64,000 nt of DNA from Skermanella mucosa (GTDB lineage: Bacteria; Pseudomonadota; Alphaproteobacteria; Azospirillales; Azospirillaceae), in NCBI RefSeq assembly GCF_016765655.2, contig NZ_CP086106.1:280001-344000 (forward strand), written 5' to 3'. Of the stretch, positions 37,972-48,527 are shown one piece after another. Below the pieces are notes generated by a model. It ran no database searches and had not been told where the DNA came from. It saw nothing but the letters and a program-made list of their open reading frames with translations. Numbering within the stretch: the first letter of the stretch is position 1; each line of letters starts with the position of its first letter. The position numbers were made by a program, and so were the translations under genes.

Positions 37972-39564
37972 TCAGAAGGCGGCCACGGCCCCGTCGGAGC
38001 GGCAGTCGGAGGCTCCCTCGATGGTGCCGTCGGGGTGGAGCACCAGGGCGCCGGCATGTCCCATCATGTCGCTGAACGGCTCCACCACTTCGACGTCGTG
38101 GCCGGCGGCCCGCAGCGCCTCGACCACCTCGGGGTCGAAGCGGGATTCCAGCTTCAGGTTGGTGCTGTCTGCCCCCCAGGTGCGGCCCAGCAGCCAGCGC
38201 GGCGCCGTCACCGCCCGCTGCAGTTCCTGTCCGAACAGGCCATAGCGGCTGAAGACCGCCGCCTGGGTCTGCGGCTGGCCTTCCCCGCCCATGGTGCCGT
38301 AGGGCATCACCCGGCCATCGTCGAAGCGGGCCAGCGCCGGATTTAGCGTGTGGAAGGGGCGCATGCCGGGGACCAGCGCGTTGACGGCGTTCGGGTCGAG
38401 CGAGAAGCTGGAGCCGCGGTTCTGCCACAGGATGCCGGTGTCGCCGGCGACCACGCCGGAGCCGAACTCCCAATAGGTGCTCTGGATGAAGCTGACCGCC
38501 CGGCCGGCGCCGTCGATCGCCCCCATCCAGATCGTGTCGGCGGGGGGGCCCGAGCGCGGCCAGGGCATCGCCCGCGCCGGGTCGATCCGGCCGGCCCGGT
38601 CCGCCAAGGCGGCGTCGGCCAGGAAGTCCGCCGGGTCGGCCGTCATGCGCGCCGGGTCGGTGACGTGACGGTCGCGCACCAGGAAGGCCTGCTTGGTCGC
38701 CTCCACCAGGCCGTGGACATGGTCGAAACCCTCGGCCTCCGTGACGCCCAACCGGTCGAACAGGGCCAGGATCATCAGCGAGGCGAGCCCCTGGGTCGGC
38801 GGCGTCATGTTGTAGAGCGTGGCGTTGCGCAGGCGGACGCCGAGCGGCCGGACGGTGCGCGCCCGGTGCGCCTCCAGGTCGGCGAGCGCCACCGGGCTGC
38901 CGGCTCGCTCCAGGCCGGCGGCGATGGCGCGGGCGAGGTCGCCGCGGTAGAAATCCTCCACGCCCGCCGCCGCGATCCGTTCCAGCGACGCCGCCAGATC
39001 CGGCTGCCGGAAACGCGCGCCCGGCGCCGGGACGGAGCCGCCGGGCAGGAAGACCGGGGCGAAGCCGGGCACCTCCTCCAACTCGGTCCGCTTGCCCGCC
39101 GTCAGGCGGACCTGGCCGCCGGTCGCCGGCACGCCGTCGCGGGCGTAATGGACGGCGTCCTCCAGCAGGCGGGAGAGCGGCAGGCGGGTTCCGGACCAGT
39201 CCCGGCCCGCGGCCAGCGCCGCGCCCCAGCCGGACACCGTGCCGGCCACCGTGTTGGCGGCCAGGGGGCCGCGGGTCGGAATCGCGGCGTGGCCGTGCCC
39301 GCGGTAGAGGTCCGGGGCCGCGGCGGCCGCCGCGGCGCCGCAGGCGTCGATGCCGACGGGAGGCTTGCCCGGTTCCGCGATCAGCCAGAAGCCGTCGCCG
39401 CCGATGCCGTTCATGTGGGGGTAGACCACCGCGACGGCGGCGGCGGCGGCGACCATCGCCTCCACGGCGGTGCCGCCGTCGCGCAGCACCGACAGGCCGG
39501 CCTGGGCCGCGAGGTGATGCGGGGCGACGACCATGCCGCGGCGGGCGGATGCGGTGTTCAGCAT
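37972..39564 (-). CDS. ggt: Gamma-glutamyltransferase-family hydrolase
   Basis: A 530-residue Ntn-hydrolase of the gamma-glutamyltranspeptidase family, which cleaves gamma-glutamyl bonds as in glutathione. Self-cleavage before the catalytic Thr344 ([11 protein letters not shown]) would give the two subunits. The usual Thr-Thr-His at this point is Thr-Ile-Trp, placing it in a divergent subgroup. The large-subunit blocks [20 protein letters not shown] and [12 protein letters not shown], and the small-subunit [12 protein letters not shown] and [12 protein letters not shown], are clear. No signal peptide is seen, so it is probably cytoplasmic. Substrate is unproven. Confidence 0.85.
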   Translation of the reverse strand: MLNTASARRGMVVAPHHLAAQAGLSVLRDGGTAVEAMVAAAAAVAVVYPHMNGIGGDGFWLIAEPGKPPVGIDACGAAAAAAAPDLYRGHGHAAIPTRGPLAANTVAGTVSGWGAALAAGRDWSGTRLPLSRLLEDAVHYARDGVPATGGQVRLTAGKRTELEEVPGFAPVFLPGGSVPAPGARFRQPDLAASLERIAAAGVEDFYRGDLARAIAAGLERAGSPVALADLEAHRARTVRPLGVRLRNATLYNMTPPTQGLASLMILALFDRLGVTEAEGFDHVHGLVEATKQAFLVRDRHVTDPARMTADPADFLADAALADRAGRIDPARAMPWPRSGPPADTIWMGAIDGAGRAVSFIQSTYWEFGSGVVAGDTGILWQNRGSSFSLDPNAVNALVPGMRPFHTLNPALARFDDGRVMPYGTMGGEGQPQTQAAVFSRYGLFGQELQRAVTAPRWLLGRTWGADSTNLKLESRFDPEVVEALRAAGHDVEVVEPFSDMMGHAGALVLHPDGTIEGASDCRSDGAVAAF

Positions 39565-39744
39565 GTCTGTGGTTTCCGTCTGAGGGCCGTTGGAACGCGT
39601 CGGTGTCAGGTTAACGCGTCCGGCGCCGATGCGCTCCGCAAACCTGGCGTGCCCGGCCGGGCGGAGCGCCGGATTGCCGCGGACCGGCCCGTAAGTTATA
39701 AGCGGCCGATCATACCGGGTGGACAGTCGTGCTGGAGAGTGGCC

Positions 39745-40230
39745 GTGGCCGATAAGGACAACATCAAGCATTTCCCCGTCTCGTGGGAAGAACTGCACCG
39801 TCATGCCAAGGCGCTGGCCTGGCGCATGGCCGAGAAGGGCCCCTGGGAGGGCATCGTCGCGGTGACCCGCGGCGGTCTGGTCCCGGCCGCGATCATCGCC
39901 CGTGAACTGGACATCCGGCTGATCGATACCGTCTGCATTTCCAGCTACGACCACCAGAACCAGCGCGAGGCCCGCGTCCTGAAAGGCTTCGAGGGGGACG
40001 GCGAGGGCTGGCTGATCATCGACGACCTGGTCGATACCGGCAAGACCGCCACCGTCCTGCGCAAGATGATCCCCAAGGCGCACTTCGCGACGATCTACGC
40101 CAAGCCGGCCGGCCGGCCGCTGGTCGACACCTTCATCACCGAGGTGAGCCAGGATACCTGGATCTACTTCCCCTGGGACGTCGAACTCCAGTTCACCCAG
40201 CCGATCGCCCTCCAGCGCGGCGGCCGCTAA
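39745..40230 (+). CDS. gpt: Xanthine(-guanine) phosphoribosyltransferase
   Basis: A 161-residue purine salvage enzyme that makes XMP or GMP from the base and PRPP. The PRPP-binding motif is [14 protein letters not shown], and [20 protein letters not shown] is the conserved N-terminal loop. The size matches E. coli Gpt. The GTG at 39745 has GGAGAG five bases upstream. It is divergent from the gamma-glutamyltransferase gene. Confidence 0.93.
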   Translation: MADKDNIKHFPVSWEELHRHAKALAWRMAEKGPWEGIVAVTRGGLVPAAIIARELDIRLIDTVCISSYDHQNQREARVLKGFEGDGEGWLIIDDLVDTGKTATVLRKMIPKAHFATIYAKPAGRPLVDTFITEVSQDTWIYFPWDVELQFTQPIALQRGGR

Positions 40231-40266
40231 GCCGCCGCATCTGCCGCCGCACCGGAGTGGAGCGGG

Positions 40267-41955
40267 TCACGCGCTCTTGACGCGGGTGATGAAGTCGCCG
40301 ACCTCCCGGTGCAGCGCCTCGGCCTGACGGGACAGGCCGGCCGCCGCGTCCAGCACCTGGGTGGCTGTCCGGCCGGTCTCCCCGGCGGCGCCGTGGACGC
40401 CGTTGATGTTGGTGCTGACCTCGTCGGTGCCGCGCGACGCCTCCTGGATGTTGCGGGCGATCTCGCGGGTGGCGATTCCCTGCTGCTCGACCGCGGCGGC
40501 GATCACGGTGACGATCTCGTCGATCCGGGTGATGGTGCCGCCGATGGTCTGGATCGCGCCGACCGCGCCGGACGTGGCGCTCTGCATGCCCGAGATCTGG
40601 AGGGATATCTCCTCGGTCGCCTTGGCGGTCTGGTTGGCCAGGTTCTTGACCTCCGACGCGACGATGGCGAAGCCCTTGCCGGCCTCCCCGGCTCTGGCCG
40701 CCTCGATCGTGGCGTTCAGCGCCAGCAGGTTGGTCTGGCTGGCGATGTCGCTGATCAGGTTGACCACCTCGCCGATCTTGTCGGCGGCGGCGACCAGCCC
40801 GGCGACGCTGCCGTTGGTCCGTTCCACTTCGGCCACCGCGATCCCGGCGACCCGCGAGGACTCGCTGACCTGCCGGCCGATCTCCCCGATGGAGCTGCTC
40901 AGCTGCTCCGCCGCCGCGGCGACGGTCTGGACGTTGACGCGCGCCTGGTCAGAGGCGGAGGCCGCGGCGGAGGACTGGCGCGCCGTCTCCTCGGCGATCT
41001 CCGACATCGATTCCGAAGTGGAGCGCATTTCGGCGGCCTGCGACGTGACCGCCTTGACCACCTGGTCGATGTTGACGCCGAACTCGCTGGTCAGCCGCTC
41101 CAAGGTGCGGCTGCGCCGCTCCCGGGCCTCCTCGTCGGCGCGGCGATCCTGCTCCAGGGCCGCCGCGTGCCTCAGGTTGTCCCGGAAGACGCCGACGGTC
41201 CGCGCCATCTCGCCGATTTCGTCGCCGCGGTCGGTGCCCCTGACATCCACGCCGGCGTCGCCGCCCGCCAGTCGCTTCATGGTGGCGGTGACCTCGCCGA
41301 GCGGCCCCGTCACCGTCCTGCGCACCACCAGGATGGCGAGCCCCGCCGCGGAGCCGACGCCGAGCACGGACAGCAGCGCCAGGGTCAGCAGCATGCGGTC
41401 GTAGAAGGCGTCCAGCTCGGCGGAACCGGCGCCGACCAAGTCGGCGTCCAGCGCGGAGATCGCCTGCAATTCCTTGTTGAAAGCCTGCCGGTTCGCCCGG
41501 TTGGCATCGTTGTCGCCCCATTCCCGGGCGGGAGCGGCGCCGCCCTGGCGGCCCAACTCGACCAGCCTGGCGCGGAACCGGACGAACTCGGCGGCGTTCT
41601 CCTCCACCTTGCGGAACTGGTCGAGATGGTCGGTCGGAACCAGGGGCCGCCATTCCCGCATCAGGTCCTCGATGGCCTTCAGGCTGGCCAGCAGCGGCTT
41701 GCCGAATTTCTCGACGCGCTCCGGGTTCTCCGCCATGTAGACGCCGCGCGAATCCATCACGACCGCGTTGACCAGGCCGTTGACCCGCTCGGCCAGCAGG
41801 GCGCGGGTCGAGGCCGCGGTGATGGCGTCCACCTGGGAATCGTATGTCCTCAGCGTCACGACGCCGACGGTGCCGATCAGGGCGGCGATCAGCCCCAGGA
41901 AACCCACCAGGAAGTAGATCTTGGTGGAAATCTTCAGTGATTGCAGCCGTTTCAT
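40267..41955 (-). CDS. Methyl-accepting chemotaxis protein
   Basis: A 562-residue chemoreceptor. TM1 is at about 12-35, a 150-residue periplasmic helical sensor follows, and TM2 is at about 188-210. HAMP begins near [20 protein letters not shown], and the signalling domain has the hairpin tip [20 protein letters not shown] with [17 protein letters not shown] before the ATG fixes the start. Its ligand is unknown. It lies directly downstream of a peptide-type ABC importer on the same strand, so it might sense a related compound, but this is only inference. Confidence 0.93.
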   Translation of the reverse strand: MKRLQSLKISTKIYFLVGFLGLIAALIGTVGVVTLRTYDSQVDAITAASTRALLAERVNGLVNAVVMDSRGVYMAENPERVEKFGKPLLASLKAIEDLMREWRPLVPTDHLDQFRKVEENAAEFVRFRARLVELGRQGGAAPAREWGDNDANRANRQAFNKELQAISALDADLVGAGSAELDAFYDRMLLTLALLSVLGVGSAAGLAILVVRRTVTGPLGEVTATMKRLAGGDAGVDVRGTDRGDEIGEMARTVGVFRDNLRHAAALEQDRRADEEARERRSRTLERLTSEFGVNIDQVVKAVTSQAAEMRSTSESMSEIAEETARQSSAAASASDQARVNVQTVAAAAEQLSSSIGEIGRQVSESSRVAGIAVAEVERTNGSVAGLVAAADKIGEVVNLISDIASQTNLLALNATIEAARAGEAGKGFAIVASEVKNLANQTAKATEEISLQISGMQSATSGAVGAIQTIGGTITRIDEIVTVIAAAVEQQGIATREIARNIQEASRGTDEVSTNINGVHGAAGETGRTATQVLDAAAGLSRQAEALHREVGDFITRVKSA

Positions 41956-42137
41956 CGGGCTTTCCTCCGGGTTTGTTCCCGCCGCGCCGGGACGGGTTCT
42001 TGAAGGGGTCGTCGCGGGATTTCCCATAGAAATCCGCAGGCATCAAGTCACCGGAAGATTCCACCGCATTCCATTAACAAATATAAAATACTTGTAAAAG
42101 AATTCAGCCTATGTTTTCTGTCCGTGTGTTTCGTAAG

Positions 42138-42986
42138 TCATGTGAGATTCGTCATAGGTCCCCGCGCGCGGGGGTCCAGCAAGTCGCGCAGGCCGTCGCC
42201 CAGCAGGTTGAGGCCGAGCACGGCCAGGGCTATGGCGGCGCCGGGAAAGACCGCGAGCGTCGGGCGCAGCGCCATGAAGGTCTGCGCCTCGTTCAGCATC
42301 TTGCCCCAGCTCGGGGCCGGCGGCTGGATGCCCAGGCCGAGATAGCTGAGCCCGGCTTCCGCCAGGATCGCCACGGCGAAGGAGATGGTGGCCTGGACCG
42401 CCAGGGCGCCGGCGATGTTGGGCAGGACGTGGACCAGGGTGATCGACAGCGGCCCGCGCCCCAGGGCGGCGGCGGCCCGGACGAACGGGCGGCCCATCAC
42501 CTGGAGGGCGGCGCCCCGGGTCACCCGGGCGAACACCGCGACATTGAAGATGCCGATCGCCAGGATGGCGTTGACCGCGCCCGGCCCCAGCAGGGCGGTG
42601 GCCAGGATCGCCGACAGGATCGCGGGGAACGCGAAGGTCAGGTCGGTCAGGCGGCCCACCGCCTCGTCGGTCCAGCCGTCCAGGACGGCGGCGGCCAGCC
42701 CCAGCGGCACGCCGACGGCCATGCCCAGCCCGACCGCGACGGCGCCGACCGCGATCGAGTTGCGCGCCCCGACCATGATCATGGACAGGACGTCGCGGCC
42801 GAAATGGTCGGTGCCGAGCCAGTGCGCGCCGCTCGGCGGCTGGAGCCTGGCCGCGATGCGCATCGCCTCCGGCGGATAGGGGGTCCAGGCCAGCGAGACC
42901 AGGGCCAGCGCCGCCATCAGCAGGGTCAGCGCGCCGCCGACCAGCAGGCCGGTATGGTTGAAGCGCCTCCTGGCCCTGGGGGTCAT
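42138..42986 (-). CDS. Peptide/nickel-type ABC transporter permease (DppC-like)
   Basis: A 282-residue inner-membrane permease. The family sequence HWLGTDHFGRDVLSMIMVGA marks DppC/OppC proteins, and the EAA loop lies around RAAAALGRGPLSITLVHVLP. Six membrane helices are likely. Its ATG overlaps the stop of the upstream permease by 4 bp. Confidence 0.9.
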   Translation of the reverse strand: MTPRARRRFNHTGLLVGGALTLLMAALALVSLAWTPYPPEAMRIAARLQPPSGAHWLGTDHFGRDVLSMIMVGARNSIAVGAVAVGLGMAVGVPLGLAAAVLDGWTDEAVGRLTDLTFAFPAILSAILATALLGPGAVNAILAIGIFNVAVFARVTRGAALQVMGRPFVRAAAALGRGPLSITLVHVLPNIAGALAVQATISFAVAILAEAGLSYLGLGIQPPAPSWGKMLNEAQTFMALRPTLAVFPGAAIALAVLGLNLLGDGLRDLLDPRARGPMTNLT

Positions 42987-43930
42987 GGGACGGCCTTGGG
43001 CCGCGGGTCGATCACGGCATAGAGGATGTCGACGATCAGGTTGACCGCGACCACCAGCGCCGCCATCACCATCACCACGTCCTTGACGACGATCAGGTCG
43101 CGCTGGCTGATCGCCTGGAACAGCAGACGGCCCAGCCCCGGCAGGAAGAAGACGTTCTCGACCACGATGGCGCCGCCCAGCAGGAAGGCGAACTGGAGCC
43201 CGACGATCGTCGTGATCGGAATCAGGGCGTTGCGCAGGACGTGCCGCCGCATCACCGCGCCGGGACCCAGGCCCTTGGCGCGGGCGGTGCGGACATAGTC
43301 CTCCCCCAGGGTGTCGAGGATCGACGCCCGGGTGATCCGCGCCAGGATCGCGGCCTCGGTCAGGCCCAGGGTGACGGCGGGAAGCGCCAGGGACTTGAGC
43401 GCCGGGCCGATGCCGGCCGACCAGCCGGGAAAGCCGCCGGCGTCGAACCAGCCCAGCCCGACCGACAGCCACAGCACCAGCAGGATGCCGAACCAGAAAT
43501 TGGGGATCGCCACGCCGAGCTGGCTGAACGCCATGACGCCGTAATCCGCCGGCCGGCCGCGCCGGGACGCCGCCGCCATGCCGAGCGGCAGGGCCAACGC
43601 CGTGGACAGCAGGACCGCCAGGGCCGCCAGCGGAACGGTGACCGCCAGCCGGTCGCGCACCAGGTCCCCGACCGGCACCCCGTAGGTATGGCTGACGCCC
43701 ATGTCGCCGCCCAGCAGCCCCCCGACCCAGGCGAGATAGCGGACCGTGACCGGCCGGTCCAACCCCATCTGGGCGCGCAGCGCCGCCAGCGTATCGGGCC
43801 TCGCATCGACGCCCAGCATCAGCAGGGCCGGGTCGCCGGGCAGCACCTCCAGCACGGTGAAGACCACCAGGGAAGCGAGAAACAGCGTCAGTCCCAGGCC
43901 GACCAGGCGCCGGGCGAGGAACCCGATCAT
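42983..43930 (-). CDS. Peptide/nickel-type ABC transporter permease (DppB-like)
   Basis: A 315-residue permease of the DppB/OppB type. It starts MIGFLARRLVGLGLTLFLAS and has the family blocks LPGDPALLMLG, the MGLDRPVTVRYLAW motif and the EAA loop DYVRTARAKGLGPGAVMRRH. It pairs with the following DppC-like subunit. Only one base separates it from the binding-protein gene, so the three are one operon. Confidence 0.9.
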   Translation of the reverse strand: MIGFLARRLVGLGLTLFLASLVVFTVLEVLPGDPALLMLGVDARPDTLAALRAQMGLDRPVTVRYLAWVGGLLGGDMGVSHTYGVPVGDLVRDRLAVTVPLAALAVLLSTALALPLGMAAASRRGRPADYGVMAFSQLGVAIPNFWFGILLVLWLSVGLGWFDAGGFPGWSAGIGPALKSLALPAVTLGLTEAAILARITRASILDTLGEDYVRTARAKGLGPGAVMRRHVLRNALIPITTIVGLQFAFLLGGAIVVENVFFLPGLGRLLFQAISQRDLIVVKDVVMVMAALVVAVNLIVDILYAVIDPRPKAVP

Positions 43931-43931
43931 G

Positions 43932-45422
43932 TCACTTCCACGAGACGTCGGTCACGTCGTTGGCCGGAACCGGGCTGTTCTCCCACAGGCCGGTCAGCCC
44001 GGCCTTGTGGACCCCCGCCTTGGGCAGCTGGAACAGGAAGACGTTGACGCTGTCCTCGGCCAGGATGCGCTGGGCGTCGCCATACAGGGCGGCGCGGCGT
44101 TCCGGCTCGACGGTGCGGCTCAGCTCCTCCATGACGGCGGCGAAGCGGTCGCTGCGATAGCCGAAGTAATAGTCGGGCCGGTCGTAGATGTCGATGTCCA
44201 GCGGCTCGACATGGGAGACGATGGTCATGTCGAAGTCCCGGCCGCGGAACACCTGTTCCAGCCAGGGCGCCCATTCCATCGGCTCGATCCGCAGGCGGAT
44301 GCCGGCCTCGGCGAGCCGGGCCGCGATGATCTCCCCGCCGCGCCGGGCATAGACCGGCGGCGGCAGCCTGATCACCGCGTCGAAGCCGTCGGGATATCCG
44401 GCTTCCGCCAGCAGCGCGCGCGCCTTGGCGGGGTCGTGGGGATACAGGCCGGTCAGGTCCACGTAGCCGGCGCGGTGCGGGGCGAAGTGGCTGCCGATCG
44501 GCGTGCCGTAGCCGAACATGGCGCCGTCGATCACCTCCTGCCGGTTGACCGCGTGGGCCACGGCGCGGCGCACCCGGACATCGTCGAACGGCTTGCGGGC
44601 GTTGTTGAGCGCCAGCACCGTCTCCCCCTCGGTGGTGCCGACGGTGACGGTGAAGCTCTTGTCGGCCTCCAGGACCGGCAGGGATTCGGTGGCGCCGATG
44701 TTGGGGAAGGCGTCCACGTCGCCGGAGCGGACGGCGTTCAGCTGGGCCGCCGGATCGCTGATGAAGCGAAACACCACCTCGCCGAGCTTCGGCACCGCCG
44801 GGTCGCGGAAGTCGGGGTTGCGCGCCAGCACGACGCGGTCGCCGGAAACCCAGCGGTCGAACCGGAACGGGCCGGTGCCGACCGGCTTCTGCCGGTTCGT
44901 CGCGGCGGATTCGGGCGCCACGATGGCGGCGTCGTTGGAGCCCATGTTGAACAGGAACTGCCCGTCCGGGCGGGTCAGGGTGACGGCGACGGTCAGCGGG
45001 CCGGGCGTCTCGACCGATCCGATCGCCGCGAAATAGCCTTTCTGGGCATTGACCGAGTCGGCCCCGCGCGCCCGGTCCAGCGCGAACTTGACGTCGGCGG
45101 AGTCGAATCCGGTGCCGTCATGGTATTTGACCCCCGACCGCAGCTTGAAGGTGTAGGTCAGGCCGTCGGGCGACACCTCCCAGCTTTCCGCCAGTCCGGG
45201 GACCACCTCGCCCCGCGCGTCGATCCGGGTCAGGCTCTCGAACAGGTTGGAATATGTCACCTCGTCGATCGCCGCGGCGGCGCCGGCCGTCGGGTCCAGG
45301 TGCGGCGGCTCAAGCTGCATGCCGATGACCAGGCGGTCGCGGTTCTGCGCCGAGGCTCCCGCCGGCATCAGGGCGCCCGCCGCCAGCAACGCCGCGGCGA
45401 TCAGCAAGGGTGGGGATCTCAT
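43932..45422 (-). CDS. Peptide/nickel-type ABC transporter substrate-binding protein
   Basis: A 496-residue exported solute-binding protein (SBP family 5). The signal peptide ends near PAGASA. The family signature YTFKLRSGVKYHDGTGFDSA is present, with DPAKARALLAEAGYPDGF in the C-terminal lobe. The ligand could be a di- or oligopeptide or another small molecule. The operon holds only the binding protein and two permeases; no DppD/DppF ATPases are in the window, so they must be supplied from elsewhere. Confidence 0.9.
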   Translation of the reverse strand: MRSPPLLIAAALLAAGALMPAGASAQNRDRLVIGMQLEPPHLDPTAGAAAAIDEVTYSNLFESLTRIDARGEVVPGLAESWEVSPDGLTYTFKLRSGVKYHDGTGFDSADVKFALDRARGADSVNAQKGYFAAIGSVETPGPLTVAVTLTRPDGQFLFNMGSNDAAIVAPESAATNRQKPVGTGPFRFDRWVSGDRVVLARNPDFRDPAVPKLGEVVFRFISDPAAQLNAVRSGDVDAFPNIGATESLPVLEADKSFTVTVGTTEGETVLALNNARKPFDDVRVRRAVAHAVNRQEVIDGAMFGYGTPIGSHFAPHRAGYVDLTGLYPHDPAKARALLAEAGYPDGFDAVIRLPPPVYARRGGEIIAARLAEAGIRLRIEPMEWAPWLEQVFRGRDFDMTIVSHVEPLDIDIYDRPDYYFGYRSDRFAAVMEELSRTVEPERRAALYGDAQRILAEDSVNVFLFQLPKAGVHKAGLTGLWENSPVPANDVTDVSWK

Positions 45423-45622
45423 CGGCAGGTCTCCGCTGGCCTTGTTGCACGGGGGATGGTTCCCCGGGGAATGGTTGCGCGGGGAAGGGTCGCGCGGCGC
45501 ATGATGGAGGGGGAGGGCGCCCGGATCAAGGCCAGGGGCAAGCCCGGAGGCGCCTCGGCCATGGTGCGGCCCCTTGGCGGCATGTTAAACAGCGGGCTGA
45601 AAGCTGCAGGGAGATTGGATCC

Positions 45623-46348
45623 ATGTCGGTGAAGCGCCGCACCTACGTCGTCGGGGTCAGCCTCGGCCTCACGTCCGAGGAAATCCGGGTCGAGGAGGAG
45701 ATGTCCGTCGTTCATCTGGGCGATCCCCCCTTCACGATGGCGGTGGCGCCGCCCGGCGACCCGCGCGAGTCCATGCTCGCCCTGAGCGACGGCAGCTTCC
45801 TGACCGACCTGGTCTGGCTGACGCCCAAGCGGGCCAAGGGCCGCGTGCTGTTCAGCCTGATGGAGGCCGCCGCCGAGGCGGTGGAGTACCAGCTCGACAT
45901 GACCGACGAGATGCTGGGCGAACTGGCCGCCGAGGTCGAGCGGATGGAAGGCGAGCTGGACGAGGACGACGAGGCCGATCCGGTGGAGGCCTTCATCGAG
46001 CGGGTCAACAACGGCGAGATCAGCGAGCTGGACGTGATGGACTTCGCCAATTTCGAGGACTTCCGCCGGGTCCTGGGCGACGAAATGACCGAGGACGATT
46101 TCCAGTACCACCGCGCCACCATGGACGAACTGGTCGAGGAGGCCCGCATCCGGGGGCTGCCGGTGATCCGGACGACCGCCGACCCGCAGGAGTTCCGCGA
46201 CTGGATGGCCGGGCAGGAGGGGATGGAGCCGGGGCCGCTCGCCATGCTCGCCTTCGCCGAGCATCTTCGGGCGCGCCAGAAGGGCGACGGCGACGAGGGC
46301 GGCGGGGCGGGCGGCGGGGCTGGCGAGGGCGCCGGGGAGCAGGCATGA
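45623..46348 (+). CDS. Acidic protein of unknown function
   Basis: A 241-residue soluble protein with strong negative charge from residue 90 to 200 (for example MEGELDEDDEADPVEAF). The first 80 residues look folded (RRTYVVGVSLGLTSEEIRV, PPFTMAVAPP). The C-terminal 20 residues are Gly/Glu-rich and low in complexity. GGGAGA lies 13 bases before the ATG at 45623. No family is recognised and the neighbours (peptide importer, AmpG-like permease) give no firm clue. Confidence 0.65.
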   Translation: MSVKRRTYVVGVSLGLTSEEIRVEEEMSVVHLGDPPFTMAVAPPGDPRESMLALSDGSFLTDLVWLTPKRAKGRVLFSLMEAAAEAVEYQLDMTDEMLGELAAEVERMEGELDEDDEADPVEAFIERVNNGEISELDVMDFANFEDFRRVLGDEMTEDDFQYHRATMDELVEEARIRGLPVIRTTADPQEFRDWMAGQEGMEPGPLAMLAFAEHLRARQKGDGDEGGGAGGGAGEGAGEQA

Positions 46349-46473
46349 CGGGGAATCCGGCGTGCCGCTTCCAATCGTTTCCGCCGGTGATGCCGCCGTT
46401 CCGATCATAGCTTGTTAACCATGGCCGGGCTAAACCGGGCGCATCCCGTTCTCCCGGCGGAGTTTCGATCCAC

Positions 46474-47898
46474 GTGGCACTGTCGTCCTGGACCAGCGCG
46501 GCCTCGGTCTATCTCGACCGCCGCGTCATCGCGATCATGTTCCTGGGGTTCTCCAGCGGGCTGCCGCTGGCGCTGACCGGCGCCACTCTGAGCGTCTGGC
46601 TGGTCGAAGGGGGGATCGCCAAGACCGCGATCGGCCTGTTCGCGCTGGTCGGGCTGCCCTACACGCTCAAGTTCGCCTGGGCTCCGCTGATCGACCGCCT
46701 GAGGCTGCCGGTGCTGACCCGGCTGCTCGGGCGGCGGCGCGGCTGGGCGGTGCTGACGCAGGCCGGCCTGATGCTGTCGCTGCTCGGCCTGGGATCGACC
46801 GATCCGGTAGGCGAACTGTGGTGGATGGCACTGTTCGCGGTCTGCGTGTCGTTCTGCTCGGCCAGCCAGGACATCGTGCTTGACGCCTGGCGGGTCGAGA
46901 TCCTGGACGAGAACCAGTACGGCGCGGGCGCCGCGGCGGTGGTCCTGGGCTATCGCATCGGCATGCTGACGTCCGGGGCGGGGGCGCTCTATCTTGCGAG
47001 CGTCCTGCCCTGGTCGCTGGTCTACGCCGTCATGGCGGCGCTGGTCGGCGTCGGCCTCGTCACCATGCTGCTGAACCGCGAGCCGGACATCCGGGTCTCG
47101 CCCGAATCCGAGCAGCGGGAGCGATCGGTCGCCGACTTCCTGGAGCGGCGGCCGGGGCTGACGGGCTGGCGGGCGGAGCTGCTGGCCTGGCTGTTCGGCG
47201 CCGTCGTGGCGCCGTTCGCCGATTTCATGACGCGCCGGGCCTGGGCCGCCATCCTGCTGTTCATCGCGATCTACAAGCTGGGCGACGTCTATGCCGGCGC
47301 CATGGCGACGCCGTTCTACCTGGAACTGGGCTTCAGCAAGATTGAGATCGCCAACGTCACCAAGGCGTTCGGCCTGGGCGCCTCGATCGCCGGTGGGCTG
47401 CTGGGCGGCGTCGTGGTCAGCCGGTTCGGCGTGATGCGCAGCCTGCTGGTGTGCGGGCTGCTCCAGATGGTGTCGAACCTGATGTTCGTCCTGCTGGCCC
47501 GCAGCGGCCATGACATCGGCATGCTGACCGTGGTGATCGCGGTCGAGAACGTGACCGGCGGCATGGGGACCGCCGCCTTCGTGGCATACCTGTCGAGCCT
47601 GTGCAACGTCGCCTACACGGCCACCCAGTACGCGCTGCTGTCGTCCTTCTCCGCCCTGGGCCGCGACCTGCTGGCGGCGTCGAGCGGCTGGCTGGCCGAC
47701 CGGATGGACTGGGTGACCTACTACGTCCTCTCGACCTCGGCGGCGCTGCCGGGGCTGCTGCTGCTGCTCTGGCTGATCCACGTCGCGCGGGCGTCCGGTG
47801 CGCCGAGGGCTGGGGCTGGGGCTGGGGCTGGGGCGGGGGCGGATGTCAGCATTCGTCATGGTACGGGCGCCGCTTCCGAGGGCTCCGGTTCCGTCTGA
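46474..47898 (+). CDS. ampG: AmpG-like major facilitator permease
   Basis: A 474-residue MFS protein with about 12-14 membrane helices. AmpG imports GlcNAc-anhydro-muropeptides for wall recycling. The block MFLGFSSGLPLALTGATLSV and the loop WAPLIDRL are typical, as is FCSASQDIVLDAWRVEIL. The start is GTG at 46474. The tail after residue 440 contains a (Gly-Ala)n run coded by hexanucleotide repeats at about 47807-47835. Export or import of another solute cannot be excluded. Confidence 0.86.
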   Translation: MALSSWTSAASVYLDRRVIAIMFLGFSSGLPLALTGATLSVWLVEGGIAKTAIGLFALVGLPYTLKFAWAPLIDRLRLPVLTRLLGRRRGWAVLTQAGLMLSLLGLGSTDPVGELWWMALFAVCVSFCSASQDIVLDAWRVEILDENQYGAGAAAVVLGYRIGMLTSGAGALYLASVLPWSLVYAVMAALVGVGLVTMLLNREPDIRVSPESEQRERSVADFLERRPGLTGWRAELLAWLFGAVVAPFADFMTRRAWAAILLFIAIYKLGDVYAGAMATPFYLELGFSKIEIANVTKAFGLGASIAGGLLGGVVVSRFGVMRSLLVCGLLQMVSNLMFVLLARSGHDIGMLTVVIAVENVTGGMGTAAFVAYLSSLCNVAYTATQYALLSSFSALGRDLLAASSGWLADRMDWVTYYVLSTSAALPGLLLLLWLIHVARASGAPRAGAGAGAGAGADVSIRHGTGAASEGSGSV

Positions 47899-48006
47899 CG
47901 GCGGGCGCGCCGGCCCGGCGGGGTTCCGGGATCACGGATGGGCACGGATGGCGTTCCGGTTCGGGGAGCCGTTGCGCGCCGCCGTGGGAAAGGCGATATT
48001 CGGCCC

Positions 48007-48426
48007 ATGATCCGGATCACGCACCGCATATCCCTCGACGACGACGAGATCGAGGAGAGCTTCGTCCGGGCCTCGGGTCCCGGCGGCCAGCATGTCAACA
48101 AGACGGAGACCGCCGTCCAGCTGCGTTTCGACGTGCGCCGGTCGCCCAACCTGTCCGACGACGTGCGCATGCGGCTGGAGCGGCTGGCCGGGAACCGCCT
48201 GACCCAGGACGGCGTCCTGATCCTGGTCGCCGACCAGTACCGGAGCCAGCGGCGCAACCGAGACGCGGCGCTGGAGCGCCTGACCGAGCTGATCCGCGAA
48301 GCGTCGATCCCGCCGACCCCGCGGCGCCCCACGAAACCCACTTTCGGGTCCAAGCAGCGGCGCCTGGAGGCCAAGGGCCAGCGGTCCGCCGTGAAGCGGC
48401 TGCGCAGCAACCGCCACGACGATTAG
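48007..48426 (+). CDS. arfB: Alternative ribosome-rescue factor ArfB (peptidyl-tRNA hydrolase)
   Basis: A 139-residue release-factor-like protein. The catalytic GGQ lies in RASGPGGQHVNKTETAVQL, and the basic C-terminal tail (QRRLEAKGQRSAVKRLRSNR) is what inserts into the empty mRNA channel. It frees ribosomes stalled on truncated mRNA as a backup to tmRNA. ATG 48007 starts at the family N-terminus (IRITHRISL). Confidence 0.93.
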   Translation: MIRITHRISLDDDEIEESFVRASGPGGQHVNKTETAVQLRFDVRRSPNLSDDVRMRLERLAGNRLTQDGVLILVADQYRSQRRNRDAALERLTELIREASIPPTPRRPTKPTFGSKQRRLEAKGQRSAVKRLRSNRHDD

Positions 48427-48527
48427 CCGGGAACGGTCCGGAACGGCGTCGCCTTCGAGGGGGAGCCGGGAGGCGTCGGGAACTGTGCCAAGGCGGATGA
48501 ATGTCATGATTCGTCATGATCGCGGGG

